Source of the DNA: Tanypteryx hageni
Lineage: Eukaryota > Arthropoda > Insecta > Odonata > Petaluridae
NCBI GenBank assembly: GCA_028673005.1
Contig: CM054116.1
Location: 34,196,854-34,260,853 of the forward strand
DNA: 64,000 nt
Direction of reading: 5' to 3'
Shown here: positions 32,401-41,045 of the stretch, one piece after another
Numbering within the stretch: position 1 is the stretch's first letter
Layout: every line of letters starts with the position of its first letter
Translations under genes and position numbers: made by a program
The notes under the pieces: generated by a model
The model's database searches: none
Seen by the model: only the letters and a program-made list of their open reading frames with translations
What the model was told of the DNA's origin: nothing

Positions 32401-34210
32401 TACAAAATAACCAAACGGGCATGTTATATAGATAGATAAATATGGTGTTCAAGATTTTCTCCCTGCCTTCCTGGCCCCAGGTGTACTGCATTGGCAACTC
32501 AGAAATCTGGCTGCTTTAGTGTTGAGTGAGTTGCAATGCGATTACTTTCGACATTTCAACTTGCTCAAATTTATCAAACTCCTGAAATATAACTGAAAAA
32601 TGTAGAGAAAGTACTTCAGTGAAGAGTTTTCATGAAGCTATCAATTTGGAGATGAAATTAGATGTACTAAGGGGTTTGAAGCTAGACAGCTTAAGGTGGA
32701 CTCTGGTCCAATTTTGCATCTACCTCCTACTACTATGAGAGCTATTCATACAAACTCAGAAAAAGTAAAGGTCAGTGTTGAAAGTGTGACCCCAAAAAGT
32801 ACTCTTTGAATCATAAAGAGTAGAGATAAGTTGTTGGAATATATGCAGAAGATGTTAATTGTATTGTAAGATCAAAATCAATACAATGTGCCCACTGGTT
32901 TAATGATGATTTAAGAAAAATCCAGGAAACTGTGGCAGGACTTGAAAGAGAGTGAGAGAGGTGAGGCAAGTTCAAATAGTAAGGTCACTTCGGCAAGGTG
33001 TGGCTGGTTTGAATGATTTATGCAGTGTACATACCATCACAATATCTGATTAAATGGGAAGGCAGAAAATTTCCATAATAAAATCAATAAAATAATCAAG
33101 GAAGGTGACTACTTTACCCAGCAAGCGTTCAACATAGGCAACAAGGCTGGTCTCACCTGAAAGACAATGACTTCATGCACTTTATATCTTTTGAAGGATG
33201 AGAAGACCGTGTTTTAAAGTTTTGGAGATACCACAATATCAAAAAGGTGATTGACAATATCAATCCCTCATGGACCGAAATTACCCAAGCAACTATGAAT
33301 AGTGGTCTGAGTATATGTATATAGTACTTCCTAGGACGAACGTCTGTGTATCAGACATCCTCTGGCAAATTGTTAGACTGGCAGGGAAAGCTGACTTTGA
33401 TGAAGTAGATGACATGGTGCAGTTGCTAGATTCTAATGGAGAAGATTTAACCACCGATTATTTAATGCAGCTCGATCGACAAATAGTCAGAGAAGAGGAA
33501 AAGGAGAAGATGGCTGATATAACACTTCCAAGAGAACTGACAACAAACAGAATGCCAGAAGTGTTCAACCTTATTGAAGCAGGGATGGTCATATTGACTG
33601 ATAAAGACTCTTGTATGAAACAAAGCAGTAAATTTGACAGATTGGTTGGATAAATCCGGAGTTGCTTTAAGGAGCTGTGTCAAACAAATAAGCCTGTTAA
33701 GACTATATTTTTTCATAGTTATCAAATTACAATAGAACACATTTTCTAAATTATTAAATTAAAGTCTATCGTTCCAGCTTTGGCTCATATTAAACAACTG
33801 TGACCCTTGTATAACATCCATTGCTGCAATGTGGCCCTTTTAAAACATTCATCACTTTAATGCCTCTTTGAGTTTGACATGCCTGACTTATAATATCTTA
33901 ATGTTGCATTTGATCTACAATCTGAGTTACTTTTGCCAAAAAAATCTTTCCTATTTATAAATTATTAATCATGATGAGCTTCTATTATAGGGTAGTTTCA
34001 TTTTTGTTTAACAGATGAAAGATTTGGTGTAGTTTTGCTTAAAAAGAACAAAAATTGAAAATTTTTGCTTCATTTCTAAAAAATCTGAATTTTTATGCTC
34101 ATTATTATGATTTTTCACCAGATTATGGCAGAGGCTACAACATGTTGTCAAAAGAAGAGTCAGGTTTAACGTATATGCCTGATGGACTGGAAGATGTAAA
34201 TTTTTTCTAG
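14171..34210 (+). CDS. WRNIP1: WRNIP1, Werner helicase-interacting protein 1 (AAA+ ATPase), complete in 8 exons
   Basis: WRNIP1/Mgs1 is a nuclear AAA+ ATPase of the clamp-loader/RarA family. It binds ubiquitin and acts at stalled replication forks with DNA polymerase delta and WRN (family knowledge). Exons: 14171-14416, 14490-14693, 14837-15034, 15674-15906, 27038-27209, 27659-27842, 30540-30785, 34122-34210. All phases match, giving 523 codons. Cys7, Cys10, His22 and Cys26 form a Rad18-type UBZ finger. Walker A (GPPGCGKTT) is at 144-152, Walker B Asp206-Glu207 in MDEIHRFN, sensor 1 at Asn237 in GATTENPS, the arginine-finger region at LLSRC (Arg249) and sensor 2 in DGDAR (Arg314). The C-terminal collar includes [21 protein letters not shown] and APTRLMKDL. 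It is shorter than human WRNIP1 (665 residues), mainly in the linker after the finger. A polyadenylation signal AATAAA lies at 34298-34303. Confidence 0.95.
14490..14693 (+). CDS. WRNIP1: WRNIP1 exon 2 (Walker A)
   Basis: The acceptor is tatttttag and the donor AAA|gtaagt. It encodes 68 codons including [17 protein letters not shown], the conserved entry to the ATPase domain, and ends exactly at the Walker A lysine of GPPGCGK. Confidence 0.95.
14837..15034 (+). CDS. WRNIP1: WRNIP1 exon 3 (Walker B)
   Basis: The acceptor is attttag and the donor CAG|gtagtt. It begins with the two threonines of Walker A ([11 protein letters not shown]), contains [16 protein letters not shown] and ends with [15 protein letters not shown], the Walker B motif. 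Confidence 0.95.
15674..15906 (+). CDS. WRNIP1: WRNIP1 exon 4 (sensor 1 and arginine finger)
   Basis: The acceptor is ttcttaag. It encodes [29 protein letters not shown] and VIVLEKL. The donor AAAG|gtttga is the same unusual hexamer as in exon 1. It is supported by the exact two-base phase needed for Arg294 across the join with exon 5. Reading through would stop shortly after the border. Confidence 0.92.
16060..16290 (+). repeat. Dispersed repeat family D, copy 1
   Basis: Shares ordered blocks with 40830-41045 and 44185-44400: cttctagaagagctctgaaa, then ggtcataggtcacaacc, then agaaaagcatgagattcaa. It is non-coding, and the family is not recognised. Confidence 0.55.
17390..17600 (-). pseudogene. 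Non-LTR reverse transcriptase fragment
   Basis: The minus strand reads [20 protein letters not shown], one stop, then [20 protein letters not shown]. These are the RT fingers/palm blocks (FRxxHSTxTxL and [19 protein letters not shown]) of jockey/CR1-type LINEs. Only about 70 codons remain, with at least one stop. Confidence 0.8.
17889..17958. repeat. Perfect 70-bp palindrome
   Basis: Arms of 35 bp meet with no spacer at 17923/17924. The left arm runs from aataaagaaaggaaacaact to the centre, and every base pairs with the right arm. It lies 70 bp beyond the Helitron candidate's end. Confidence 0.95.
18743..18862. repeat. 18-bp tandem array (about 6.5 copies)
   Basis: The unit catccttttttaatttta recurs exactly every 18 bp (catcc at 18761, 18779, 18797, 18815, 18833, 18851). 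Because the period is a multiple of three, the minus strand stays open and would read a repeating KKGCKI. That is a by-product, not evidence for a gene. Confidence 0.95.
19627..20751. mobile_element. hAT element (non-autonomous) with a perfect 8-bp TSD
   Basis: The ends TAGGGGTGTGTGAAC and (reverse strand) TAGTGATGTGTGAAC are flanked by GTTAAAAC at 19619-19626 and 20752-20759. The 1125-bp AT-rich interior has no recognisable transposase. The only open frames are short and lack hAT motifs. Confidence 0.9.
21596..23480 (-). pseudogene. hAT transposase, lightly broken
   Basis: N-terminal block: [20 protein letters not shown], part of a TTF-type zinc finger (about 23400-23470). Then one stop (about 23199-23201) before the 426-codon frame 23189-21909. 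That frame has [19 protein letters not shown] (first catalytic Asp region), a [18 protein letters not shown] block and a TRWNF block. A one-base frameshift near 21910 leads to the last frame (21596-21874) with [20 protein letters not shown], the dimerisation domain and catalytic Glu. The type resembles the DUF4371/ZMYM-like hAT group. A single stop plus one frameshift suggests a fairly young copy. Confidence 0.9.
24001..26293 (-). mobile_element. 5'-truncated CR1/L2-like LINE nested in the hAT
   Basis: It lies between 10-bp direct repeats ATTAAGCTTA (23991-24000 and 26294-26303), the target-site duplication. The 3' end on the minus strand is a short tail of TGTAGA units (ctgtagatgtagatg). The 5' end cuts into the endonuclease domain: the first residues include [10 protein letters not shown], the last endonuclease motif. 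The ORF runs uninterrupted from the truncation point to a stop 114 bp before the 3' end. A second copy is at 59083-60107. Confidence 0.93.
24115..26214 (-). CDS. LINE ORF2 fragment: reverse transcriptase and C-terminal domain
   Basis: 699 codons from the first ATG. The open frame continues upstream to the truncation point at about 26292, so this Met is probably internal. In order: a basic linker after the endonuclease, RT block with [44 protein letters not shown] (catalytic Asp), [20 protein letters not shown] and LFADDTVVY (catalytic Asp pair, about residue 450). Then a thumb with [16 protein letters not shown] and the [14 protein letters not shown] region shared by Jockey/CR1-type LINEs. 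No stops or frameshifts. A promoter and most of the endonuclease are absent, so retrotransposition is not expected. Confidence 0.92.
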   Translation of the reverse strand: MNIAFVKYRKPKRKVYIFKNANFADFKEKLIKDYATFRKLASTKNVEETWKAFLSVIRTGINTYIPSKYITDNGEPRWYNRQVRCGLRRQRKLHSKLKCAKNNMSQEVINTISNKYRNCRTWTKKIMRKALMNFKKKILCEHLNENPKIFWSYVREVQDRRPTVAPLRNDKGEVVYDSIDKGNLLNSFFQSVFTTKVEKRKVDPPEPSKEKMNDILISAKGIAEQLKIINANKSPGPEEIPARVLKELALEITPYLETVFSKSLSHGVIPKEWKLAFITPLHKGGKKDDRENYRPISLTSISCKILEHIIVSSVMDFLDSQNLLSKYQHGFRKARSCETQLALFAHDILRSGDRKTRLDAVFLDFRKAFDKVPHIKLLKKLQACGINRKIIEWIRDFLNDREQMVVIDGFKSDSVSVSSGVPQGSVIGPLLFLIYINDLDNVITSKIKLFADDTVVYREINSPADQALLSNDLHAILEWCKEWQLELNLGKCSVMRFWRNKEIEAMNYSIEGVHLKLSESVKYLGVILTSNLSWDTHIRNISGKAKQKLGFIKRIVGKSEEKVKETCYFSLVRPLLEYASSIWDPYEKGLIAELEKVQRKAARFVKNCYDRNKSVTGLIQELGWESLAERRLRAWLKLLERFRTCTFSSDVEKIIRTPTYIGRMDHPLKIREIACRTERYKGSFFPRTIAEQNKTCDQK
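27038..27209 (+). CDS. WRNIP1: WRNIP1 exon 5 (sensor 2)
   Basis: The acceptor is atcttcag and the donor AAA|gtaagt. It encodes [13 protein letters not shown], then [13 protein letters not shown], the sensor 2 region and start of the lid, and ends LEHIKDGVK. It sits 11.1 kb downstream of exon 4. Confidence 0.95.
27659..27842 (+). CDS. WRNIP1: WRNIP1 exon 6
   Basis: The acceptor is ttatgcag and the donor ATTG|gttagt. It encodes [26 protein letters not shown] and [13 protein letters not shown], the best conserved part of the MgsA/WRNIP1 C-terminal tetramerisation domain, ending [11 protein letters not shown]. Confidence 0.95.
28085..28570 (+). repeat. Dispersed repeat family C, copy 1
   Basis: Aligns by eye with 31005-31470 over its whole length. 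Shared blocks: a tttccaaaaaatggaaa start, a tccccccttaacat block, a gttcgattccaggc block (B-box-like), gatatcggagtgggat, and gttgctatggtgatgattat facing gttgccatagcaacaactat. Non-coding. Confidence 0.7.
29610..29770 (+). repeat. tRNA-derived SINE (tRNA-Asn-like head)
   Basis: Begins gccgggttagcatgattggt with an A-box-like stretch, then tgcctgttaacccaaaggt, resembling an Asn (GTT) anticodon arm, and gggtttgattccc as T arm/B box. The acceptor stem pairs poorly, so this is not a functional tRNA. A non-tRNA tail ends in an A-rich aacctaaaaataaaaatta. No clean target duplication was found. Confidence 0.7.
30540..30785 (+). CDS. WRNIP1: WRNIP1 exon 7
   Basis: The acceptor is cattctag and the donor CTCA|gtgagt. 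It encodes [38 protein letters not shown] and [15 protein letters not shown], all characteristic of the WRNIP1 C-terminal domain. Confidence 0.95.
31005..31470 (+). repeat. Dispersed repeat family C, copy 2
   Basis: Same orientation and block order as 28085-28570, for example tatcccccctattaattttt, caggttcgattccaggaact, tgatttacttgggtaatctg and gtaatatcggagtgag. The two copies differ by many substitutions, so the pair is old. Confidence 0.7.
32625..33653 (+). pseudogene. Tigger/pogo-like transposase relic
   Basis: The N-terminal CENP-B-type helix-turn-helix is visible as [20 protein letters not shown] followed by [14 protein letters not shown] residues (32640-32800). [17 protein letters not shown] stretch (about 33110-33160) corresponds to the QVFNADETGLFW catalytic block. 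The C-terminus reads [20 protein letters not shown] then [10 protein letters not shown] (33315-33653). Several stops and indels separate these blocks. Tigger enzymes cut at TA; the terminal repeats of this copy were not found. Confidence 0.82.
34122..34210 (+). CDS. WRNIP1: WRNIP1 exon 8 (stop codon)
   Basis: The acceptor is ttcaccag. It encodes [19 protein letters not shown] and a terminal DVNFF before TAG at 34208-34210. It parallels the GYGKGYKYNP...VDFF ending remembered for vertebrate WRNIP1. This exon is too short to stand out by length and was found by phase and motif. Confidence 0.88.
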
Positions 34211-34297
34211 TATGAAGCATTTACTATCTTCATGAAATTGTATAAATATTTGAAAATATATTTTTATGTACGCTGCAAGTATCACTTAATTTTCTAA

Positions 34298-34303
34298 AAT
34301 AAA
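34298..34303 (+). terminator. WRNIP1 polyadenylation signal
   Basis: Canonical AATAAA 88 bp after the WRNIP1 stop codon, followed within 30 bp by a T-rich stretch. It is the first AATAAA after the stop. Confidence 0.6.
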
Positions 34304-34362
34304 TTGTTTTGATGCTCTTTACACTTTTCAGCTGTTATTAAGATTATTTATTACTATTAAGG

Positions 34363-37041
34363 CAGTGGTTCCCAAACTTAATGCATCTGCGACCCTCTCG
34401 TAACTCTTAAGAGGTCACACTGTATTTTGTAATTTTTGCACACAGTCATTGTAGCTGCATTAGAAATCAGGGAATATAAAATTACCAATTATTATTTAAT
34501 TTATAAACAAATTTCGTTCATACCATAATTTTTATTGATATGGCTAGATTTTATGTGGGTAAATGGATTGTATATATATGGTAATAATTTGCTTATCCCA
34601 ACCTGTGTCATGAACAATTTTGAATCGATTTTTTCAATAATAAATTATTAAAAAACGATCAATCTTATCAAATTTAATTTATGCTATGTGAACTTAGAGT
34701 TTAATATGCATTTTGATTGAAAAAAGATCCGGGTTCAACTCTGAGAGATAATTTCTATTTCCCATAAGATAACACCTAAAAATCCATATCCACATGCAGA
34801 CTTCTTTTCCTTGCAAATTAAAATTAGAAAAAAATTGACTATTTTTAAGGAAAATTAATAAAGTTTCTTAATCTCATCTTTGATTTCTCTGTACAGGTCG
34901 AATCGGTCCACAAATGTTGTTTTAACTTGAAAATATTACCTTTTTAGACGTGAAAATTTTGTTTGTTAATGACTGCCATATTGTTGCAGAATTAGTATAT
35001 TAAACTGGATTATATGGAAAACGAGACCTATATATTTAGTGGGAATAATCTCTGTATTAAGTGTGAAATGTATGATCGTATTATGGGAATGAAACATAAA
35101 ACAAAAGTTCCATTACCTGTTGATGCATAAGCAAATGAAAGTTTTCCTTCTCACTCTCCCCGTCATTGGTCCCAATGATGATTGGCGGTTGTAGATTATT
35201 AATGTTTTTAACCAATCAACCAAATTTCTGAGGGATTCATAAAAGAAATATTTTTATTTATATATATTATTGTACTTTTAGTGGACGTCTCACCAATTCA
35301 TTTTGTTTTATACTTTTAACGATCCTTTGCCTGATATACCTCTGCCTAATGGGTATATTTTAAGTATTCAGAGGAAGTCTTCACAAAAATAATTTCAGGA
35401 TCCTTTCCATGTCATAAGCATCAATATAGGATGTAGCGTGTGCCGAGATCAATGAAGAATACGCGATTTAATAATTTAAACTTTGTTGAGACAATCATGT
35501 GTTGAATGACTAGAGAAAAAAATCTGGACCACCACCTAACAACATAGAAAACAAATAAAAATGTGAACGTGGCTGTCCAGTTAAATTTTAATGCGAAATA
35601 TGAAAAAGGATTTGTAAAAGGAGGAATGAAAGAAAAAAAGCTACCAGTTTAGGACGCACTCACTATATGCTCACCGCTGATAATTACTAATCAATTAGGA
35701 GTGCATTAATAAATTTATACCAGTTGATGAGAAATTGCAATATTTAATCATGATTTTCGGAAAAATTACTGCCCCAAAAGGGGGGTTTGCTGTGATCCTG
35801 GAATCCAGAGCTATACACCTACCAAGTTTCATAAAAATCTGTGATCGCCCTATCGTGTCCTCTCCTTGTTAGCCATTCATTCATTATGTTATTAATAGTC
35901 AACATTTGGTTGCTAAAAATTTTAGTGAACGACTGTACAGTTCATTGCACACTATAATCAGTGCTATTAACAAAATAAAGGTTCATCCATTGAATGAGCA
36001 TTTGTTTAATAAATTGTGACAAAAAAGAAAAAGAATTTGAGCTTCTTCTTTTGCACACAGGAGTTAAATGGCTTTCCAAAGGCAATTGTTTGAGTCAGTT
36101 TTACAAACTATATGATGCTATAATTGAATTTCTTGAATCAATGAATTATCGTTTGGAGTCAAAATATTGACATGATTTAGTGCATCTAACAGATATTTTT
36201 GAAAGGTTAAAGGTATCTCATCAAAGCAAAAGGAATTATTATGGCTTTCATAATCAAGTTAACTTTACTTAAAAATAACCTTTGCTGTTGAGAGTTTTAT
36301 CAGTTTTCAGTATTTCAAAAATTTAGTAGAGAAAAACTTTTGTTATAGTGGGTTACAAATTTATTGTGCTCATCTTGATTCACTTAAAAAAGATATGATG
36401 ATAAGGTTTAAGGAGTTGAAAGAACTTCTAGTGCCTTTTTGGGTTATTAATCCATTTGTGGCCAATGTGGAAAGCCCACATCAAAATTTGCAGGAGGGCT
36501 TCACTGATCTTCAAAATTACTTCGAGGCAAGGGCATGGTTCAACCAAAATGGTTACGAAGAATTCTGGATGATGCAACAATTGACATAACCTCACGTTTG
36601 GCAAGAAGTAAAGCTTTTGATCCTAGCATATTCAACTTGTCCTTTGGTAGAAAAGGGTTTCAGTGCTGTAATACACCTACTAACTAAGCAGAGAAATTGA
36701 TTGAATTGAATATAAATGAGAGAGATAATTTAAGATTTAATTTATCAAACATATAGCCTAACATTTATAGACTAGTTGAGTCACATTAAGCTCGGGTTCC
36801 TACTGAAGTTTTGTTGTTTTAAGTATGTTTTAAATATATGTATAACAAATATGGTTGGTTTTAAACAATAATTTAAAATTTTCCTACGTATCAAGATTTA
36901 CTCACATCATACCTATTTTAGCATGAGATGTGGTTTTTTTATTTTTTTTTTAGCTGTGCAGAGTAGTATTCATAAAGGGGACAGTGGCAAATATTTTTTG
37001 GCAAAAAGGAGCATTGGGCTGAAAAAGATTGGGAAACACTG
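34363..37041 (+). mobile_element. Charlie-like hAT transposon, decayed
   Basis: The ends CAGTGGTTCCCAAACTT and (reverse strand) CAGTGTTTCCCAATC match the Charlie/MER-type hAT terminus. Plus-strand transposase blocks: LLLHTGVKWLSKGNCLSQFY (about 36050-36110), ELKELLVPFWVINPF (36400-36460) and a degraded VEKGFQCC...LIELNINERDNLRFNLS (36640-36740) dimerisation domain. Family A copy 2 lies at 34721-34840. The flanking 8-mers (TATTAAGG, AACTAAAG) only partly agree, as expected for an old insertion. Confidence 0.82.
34721..34840 (+). repeat. Dispersed repeat family A, copy 2
   Basis: Shares gggttcaactctgagagata, tttcccataagataacacct and ccttgcaaattaaaattaga with the copies at 681-800 and 56155-56274. 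Located inside the Charlie-like hAT. Confidence 0.65.
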
Positions 37042-37140
37042 AACTAAAGCAGTGTCTTTGGTTTGAAGCAATGAAAAATATTTAAGATCATTGTTTATTT
37101 AGATGTTATATTACAGAGAGTAGATAATTAGATTGCAGTA

Positions 37141-37797
37141 CAGGTAGTTCCTGCTTAACATGAGAGATACATTCCTAAAAAGTGTTGTGTTAAGTGAATT
37201 TGTGCTAAGCGAATACATAAATCCCATAAGAAACCAAATAGAATGCGGGAGATACGTGTCTGAGTGAGACAGAATGTCGTATCACAGTGGATATATAAAT
37301 TTTTATTTATACATAAATATACTTAGAATATTTGTTTATTTATAATTTGTACCTGAAAATTTTAAACAAAACTTATTGTAATACTTTCCGTGACTTTAAC
37401 CGTGAAAGTGACGAAAAACATGAAGTAGAATTCGTTAAAGATGAGGTCTGCCTGTGAATCATATCTGGAAACTATCAAATCTAAAATCATTTGTGTACAG
37501 TTTCTCTTTTTTGTCTGTCACTCTTTCATGGTAAATGTCACAAAAAATGGCTATGCGAAGTTTTACTTCGACTTTAGACTGCAAATTATATATTATGTAG
37601 TATTTTATGAATAAATATAAATTGATATGCATGTTGCCTAATGGAAAAATTTTTTAATTTTATTTTTACCTAATGGATCGTGTTGCAACTCGTAAAACCA
37701 GGAATTTTTCATGTAAAGTGAACAGGTTCCCCAAATGGTAAATCATGCTAAAGCAAATTTCGTGTTAAGTGAACTCGTGTTACGTGGGAACTACCTG
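37141..37797. mobile_element. Tigger/pogo-like MITE with TA target sites
   Basis: The ends are CAGGTAGTTCCTGCTTAACA and (reverse strand) CAGGTAGTTCCCACGTAACA, flanked by TA at 37139-37140 and 37798-37799. Inside the termini, gttaagtgaatttg-type sequence faces inward on both sides. The 657-bp interior is non-coding. Superfamily inferred from CAGG termini and TA sites. Confidence 0.85.
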
Positions 37798-38127
37798 TAT
37801 ATATGAAATGTGATTTTTATTTAGTATTTTAATCAGATAATAGCTTCAGGACAGTGGCATAGGCAGAATTTTCCTTCCTTCCTTCATTCTCTTTTTAAGG
37901 AACAAGATTGAAACCAATGTTAAAAAGCTTAAATGAATTTTATTTGATTATAAATAATCTAACAATAATAAAAGGCTACTTCTGTCGCTTTGTCCCTTTG
38001 TGGCTCCCTCTGTCACGCTATAAAAATGTGAATAACTCGATAATGGAACGAGATTCATTTTTTATATTTGGCAGGAATGATCGACTCACATATTGTAAGA
38101 TGATGACGAAAAGAAATCTCGAAAAAA

Positions 38128-38359
38128 GTCCTAGGTTCGACTCCAAGGTAGGCAATTCCATTTCCCATATTTCCCATTACCCGTTTAAGATGGGTTTTTT
38201 TAAACAAATGAAACATAAGATAAAACAATTGTATCTGCTGAAAAATTTTCATTGCAAACGTACGAACCGGATTTTAATTAATGCAGTATTTATTTAAAAA
38301 AATACATTTTTAAAATTGTTTTTTATCAAACCGAAATTTGTAACAAACCATTTCAATTA
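38128..38359 (+). repeat. Partial copy of the 15-bp-array element family, abutting the next copy
   Basis: The stretch taaacaaatgaaacataaga, then cattgcaaacgtac, then gtaacaaaccatttcaatta duplicates in order the sequence at 38625-38757 inside the following element. It ends exactly at that element's TA (38358-38359). So the next element either inserted into, or arose by tandem duplication of, an older copy. The 5' part (ggttcgactccaaggtagg) resembles repeat family A. Confidence 0.6.
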
Positions 38360-38364
38360 CCGTA

Positions 38365-38585
38365 TTCAATTCGTGGCGCATCAATTCGTCACACGATAAA
38401 CTCGTCGTGCGTCAATACATCGCTCGACAAACTCATCGCGCGTCAATTCATTGCTATACAAATTCGTCACAAGATAAATTGGAAAGCAAGACACCATAAC
38501 GAATTTATCGAGCTGAATTGACGTGCGACTAACTAACCATGACGAATTGATGCGCGACGAAATGACCGCGACGAGTTGTCATAGA
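38365..38585. repeat. Array of about 15-bp CG-rich units with a central orientation switch (copy 1)
   Basis: The left half repeats atcaattcgtcacac-like units (gtcaatacatcgctc, gtcaattcattgcta). The right half carries the complement (gacgaattgatgcgc, gacgaaatgaccgcg). The switch is near 38470-38500. CpG is far denser than in the surroundings. Confidence 0.85.
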
Positions 38586-38827
38586 ACCGTAGGAAGTATG
38601 GTTATGCGTTTAATCGATGTTTTTTTAAAAACAAATGAAATAAGATAAAATAATTGTATTTTTCATTGCAAACTTACTATCTGGAATTCAATTAATAGTC
38701 TTAATTTTAAAATTTCTTTTTTATTTAAAAAAAATTGTAACAAACCATTTCAATTAATGAATGAACTAGTACACCTATACTAAATGTGTGTTCGAAATAT
38801 ACACCAAATACAGTCGGTGAGAAATTA

Positions 38828-38996
38828 CTGTATTTCCTCGATTCTAAGACGCCATCGATTGTAAGATACGCTCTTGATTTATTAATAGCTTTTTGAAAAA
38901 GAATATTACTACAGACGCCATTGAATGTTAGACGCTCTTCAATTTCAGAGACATTAAAAGTAAAAAAAAGTGCATCTTAGAATCGAGGAAATATGG
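38828..38996. mobile_element. 169-bp MITE nested in the array element
   Basis: The ends CTGTATTTCCTCGATTCTAA and (reverse strand) CCATATTTCCTCGATTCTAA have TA on both sides (38826-38827, 38997-38998). The second copy of the host element has the uninterrupted site (single TA at 61491-61492) with matching flanks, so the insertion and its TA duplication are read directly. Confidence 0.95.
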
Positions 38997-40279
38997 TAGG
39001 TCATAAAATCTTTTTTCTGTTTTGACAGTCTGCTAAAAGATGGGGCATCGTCTTTGATGGTAGTTAGTTTTACATGCTGAAAGTAAGTAGATTTTTAACA
39101 CCAAATCAGTGCTGACTTCTGAAAGAATAACAACAGTTATAAAATTAAAGACTAGAAAATAAATTAAAAGTTTAATATGTGGCTTTTATATGCACTAAAA
39201 AGTTAAAATAAATTTTTAATTCCTTAAAAGGTATTAAATAGAGTAGTTAAAACATGGTCCATATGAAAGGGGTCATTCACAAATTAAGTAATCCAAATGG
39301 AAGGGGAGAATTCATATAATGTGTTACCGTTTGTTATAGGGAGGGATGGATTGTTTGCACAATATTACGTGACAGGTTTTGGCCAGGATTTTTCATTAAG
39401 CTGCATTTTCACATTCAACTCGCACTCAAAACAAAATATGTATCTCATCTGTGACTTTGTTTCTTCCTGTAATTTTGTAAAAGAACATTAGATGCCTTGT
39501 ATTTTTCTATATTTTTGCTCATTAAATGAAGGCATTCTAATTATGGAAGATACACATTGTCATGAAATTTTGTAAAGGGGCCCTATATAATAATGAAGTG
39601 ATGCTACGATCGTAGTGAAATTGGTCGTTTTTAAATTGAAATTTAGTGGAAATAACAGTTCTTTTTTCATTATGAGTAAATTCCACCGAGTTGAGCCTGA
39701 CCTCCTTACTGATATTTGGTCCTATATAATGTTACAAAGTGTTACTGGGAGGGGTACAAAAAGTTCAAAAATAACAGTATATAATTTTTTATGCCTCCTT
39801 AGGAATATGGCATCAAACATTTTTTAATCAATTTAATTTTAGTCAATTGATCTATAAATATTATTATATGTTTTACTATGCTTTATAACTACTGCATGAA
39901 TAATATTTTTACATCTGCCTTTAATGTATAAAAGAAATTTAAAATTTCTTTCATTTTATGTGCATATAAAAGTTATTTTTAGAAACTTTTACATTTATTT
40001 TTTAACATTGAAATATTTATGCAGAAATTTATTTTTGTCTTCTAAGCTGCTATAGTGAAAATCTATTTGGTTTTAAAAAATAACATTAATTAAAACATTT
40101 TTTTAATACTCTCAAAATTTTTCTAAAAAGATTCAAAGTCAGAGTGATAAAAATCGATTCACTGGTAGTTGCTGGGGTGAAACAACCAAAATTTTGTGTG
40201 AACTGGAACAATAGCCAGAACAAAAATCTTTCAGATTGGTGCTCTACTTCGAGTCAATGTAAATTGAGGCATACATATA

Positions 40280-40820
40280 TAAATTCTTAGATGCCATAAA
40301 TCGCTGCCTATAAGGTGAGCTGTTCATAAGACGACCCCAAATTTTCAATTAAAAATTTAAGTTTTAGGCTATATTCACCAGATAAAATGACTATTAAATA
40401 TGACAGCTACCGCTGTCTTGTAAAACTAGTGACATTACCGTGGCATTGGTTAATTTATTGGATCTAATTTTGGTGTGCAATAAAATTTTGCAATTTATTT
40501 GTAAATGTTTCATTAACATTTGGGCAAAAAAAATCCACCCTTATCGAATACTTATACACAATATGAATTAAGGAATCGTATAAATTTTGCATTTTATTGA
40601 ATCTGTTGTTAATTACGTGTGCCTGTACCAAACATAAGTTTTACTTAGAAATATTTATGGTGGGAGTTAAGTGGTGCAGTGGTTTTTACGTGTCAAGTAA
40701 GTAGCCTTTAAGGATTTAAGGTTCACATTTTATGCTTTGCATGTAAGACAAACCCTAGTTTTGGAGGACTTTTTTTGAGCTTAAAAGGTTGTCTTGTATG
40801 CCATTATATACGACATACAG
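40280..40820. repeat. Degraded inverted-repeat element of the CGACCCC-terminus type
   Basis: The left part has tgttcataagacgacccc. The right part has ttaaaaggttgtcttgtatg near 40785-40805, roughly its complement. The ends are diverged and no exact TA duplication can be assigned. Confidence 0.4.
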
Positions 40821-40829
40821 GAGGAGAAG

Positions 40830-41045
40830 GCTGATATGAAACCTAAAGTACTTCTAGAAGGGCTACAGATCTGAAATTTAGCACAATGATAGGTCATTGG
40901 TACAACCGATGGGAAAATTCCAAAGATTTTATTTTTTAATCCCATTGTTTCCTTCTCACCCCTTGCTAGAAAAGCATGGAAATCAACACGGCTTTACAAA
41001 AGTGCACTTTAAAAATTTGTTAAAATTATGATACAAACTCATGAC
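40830..41045 (+). repeat. Dispersed repeat family D, copy 2
   Basis: Blocks cttctagaagggctacagat, ctgaaatttagcac, taggtcattggtacaaccga and tagaaaagcatggaaatcaa match 16060-16290 in order. It may extend to about 41400 (C-rich tract at 41260-41410). Confidence 0.55.

Larger units (their letters stand above)
30786..34121. other. WRNIP1 intron 7 content
   Basis: Holds repeat family C copy 2 (31005-31470) and a decayed Tigger transposase (32625-33653). The remaining sequence, including 31480-32620, is AT-rich without recognised features. Confidence 0.6.
38360..39060 (-). mobile_element. TA-flanked inverted-repeat element with a 15-bp unit array (copy 1)
   Basis: The left end is CCGTATT; the right end reads (reverse strand) CCATCAAAGACGATGCCCC; TA lies at both sides (38358-38359, 39061-39062). 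The order of blocks matches the reverse complement of 61402-62116, including the array, the ggttatgcgtttaatcgatg block, gtaacaaaccatttcaatta and ttttgacagtctgctaaaag. The right terminus is shorter than in the other copy. A smaller MITE (38828-38996) has inserted into it. Confidence 0.8.
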
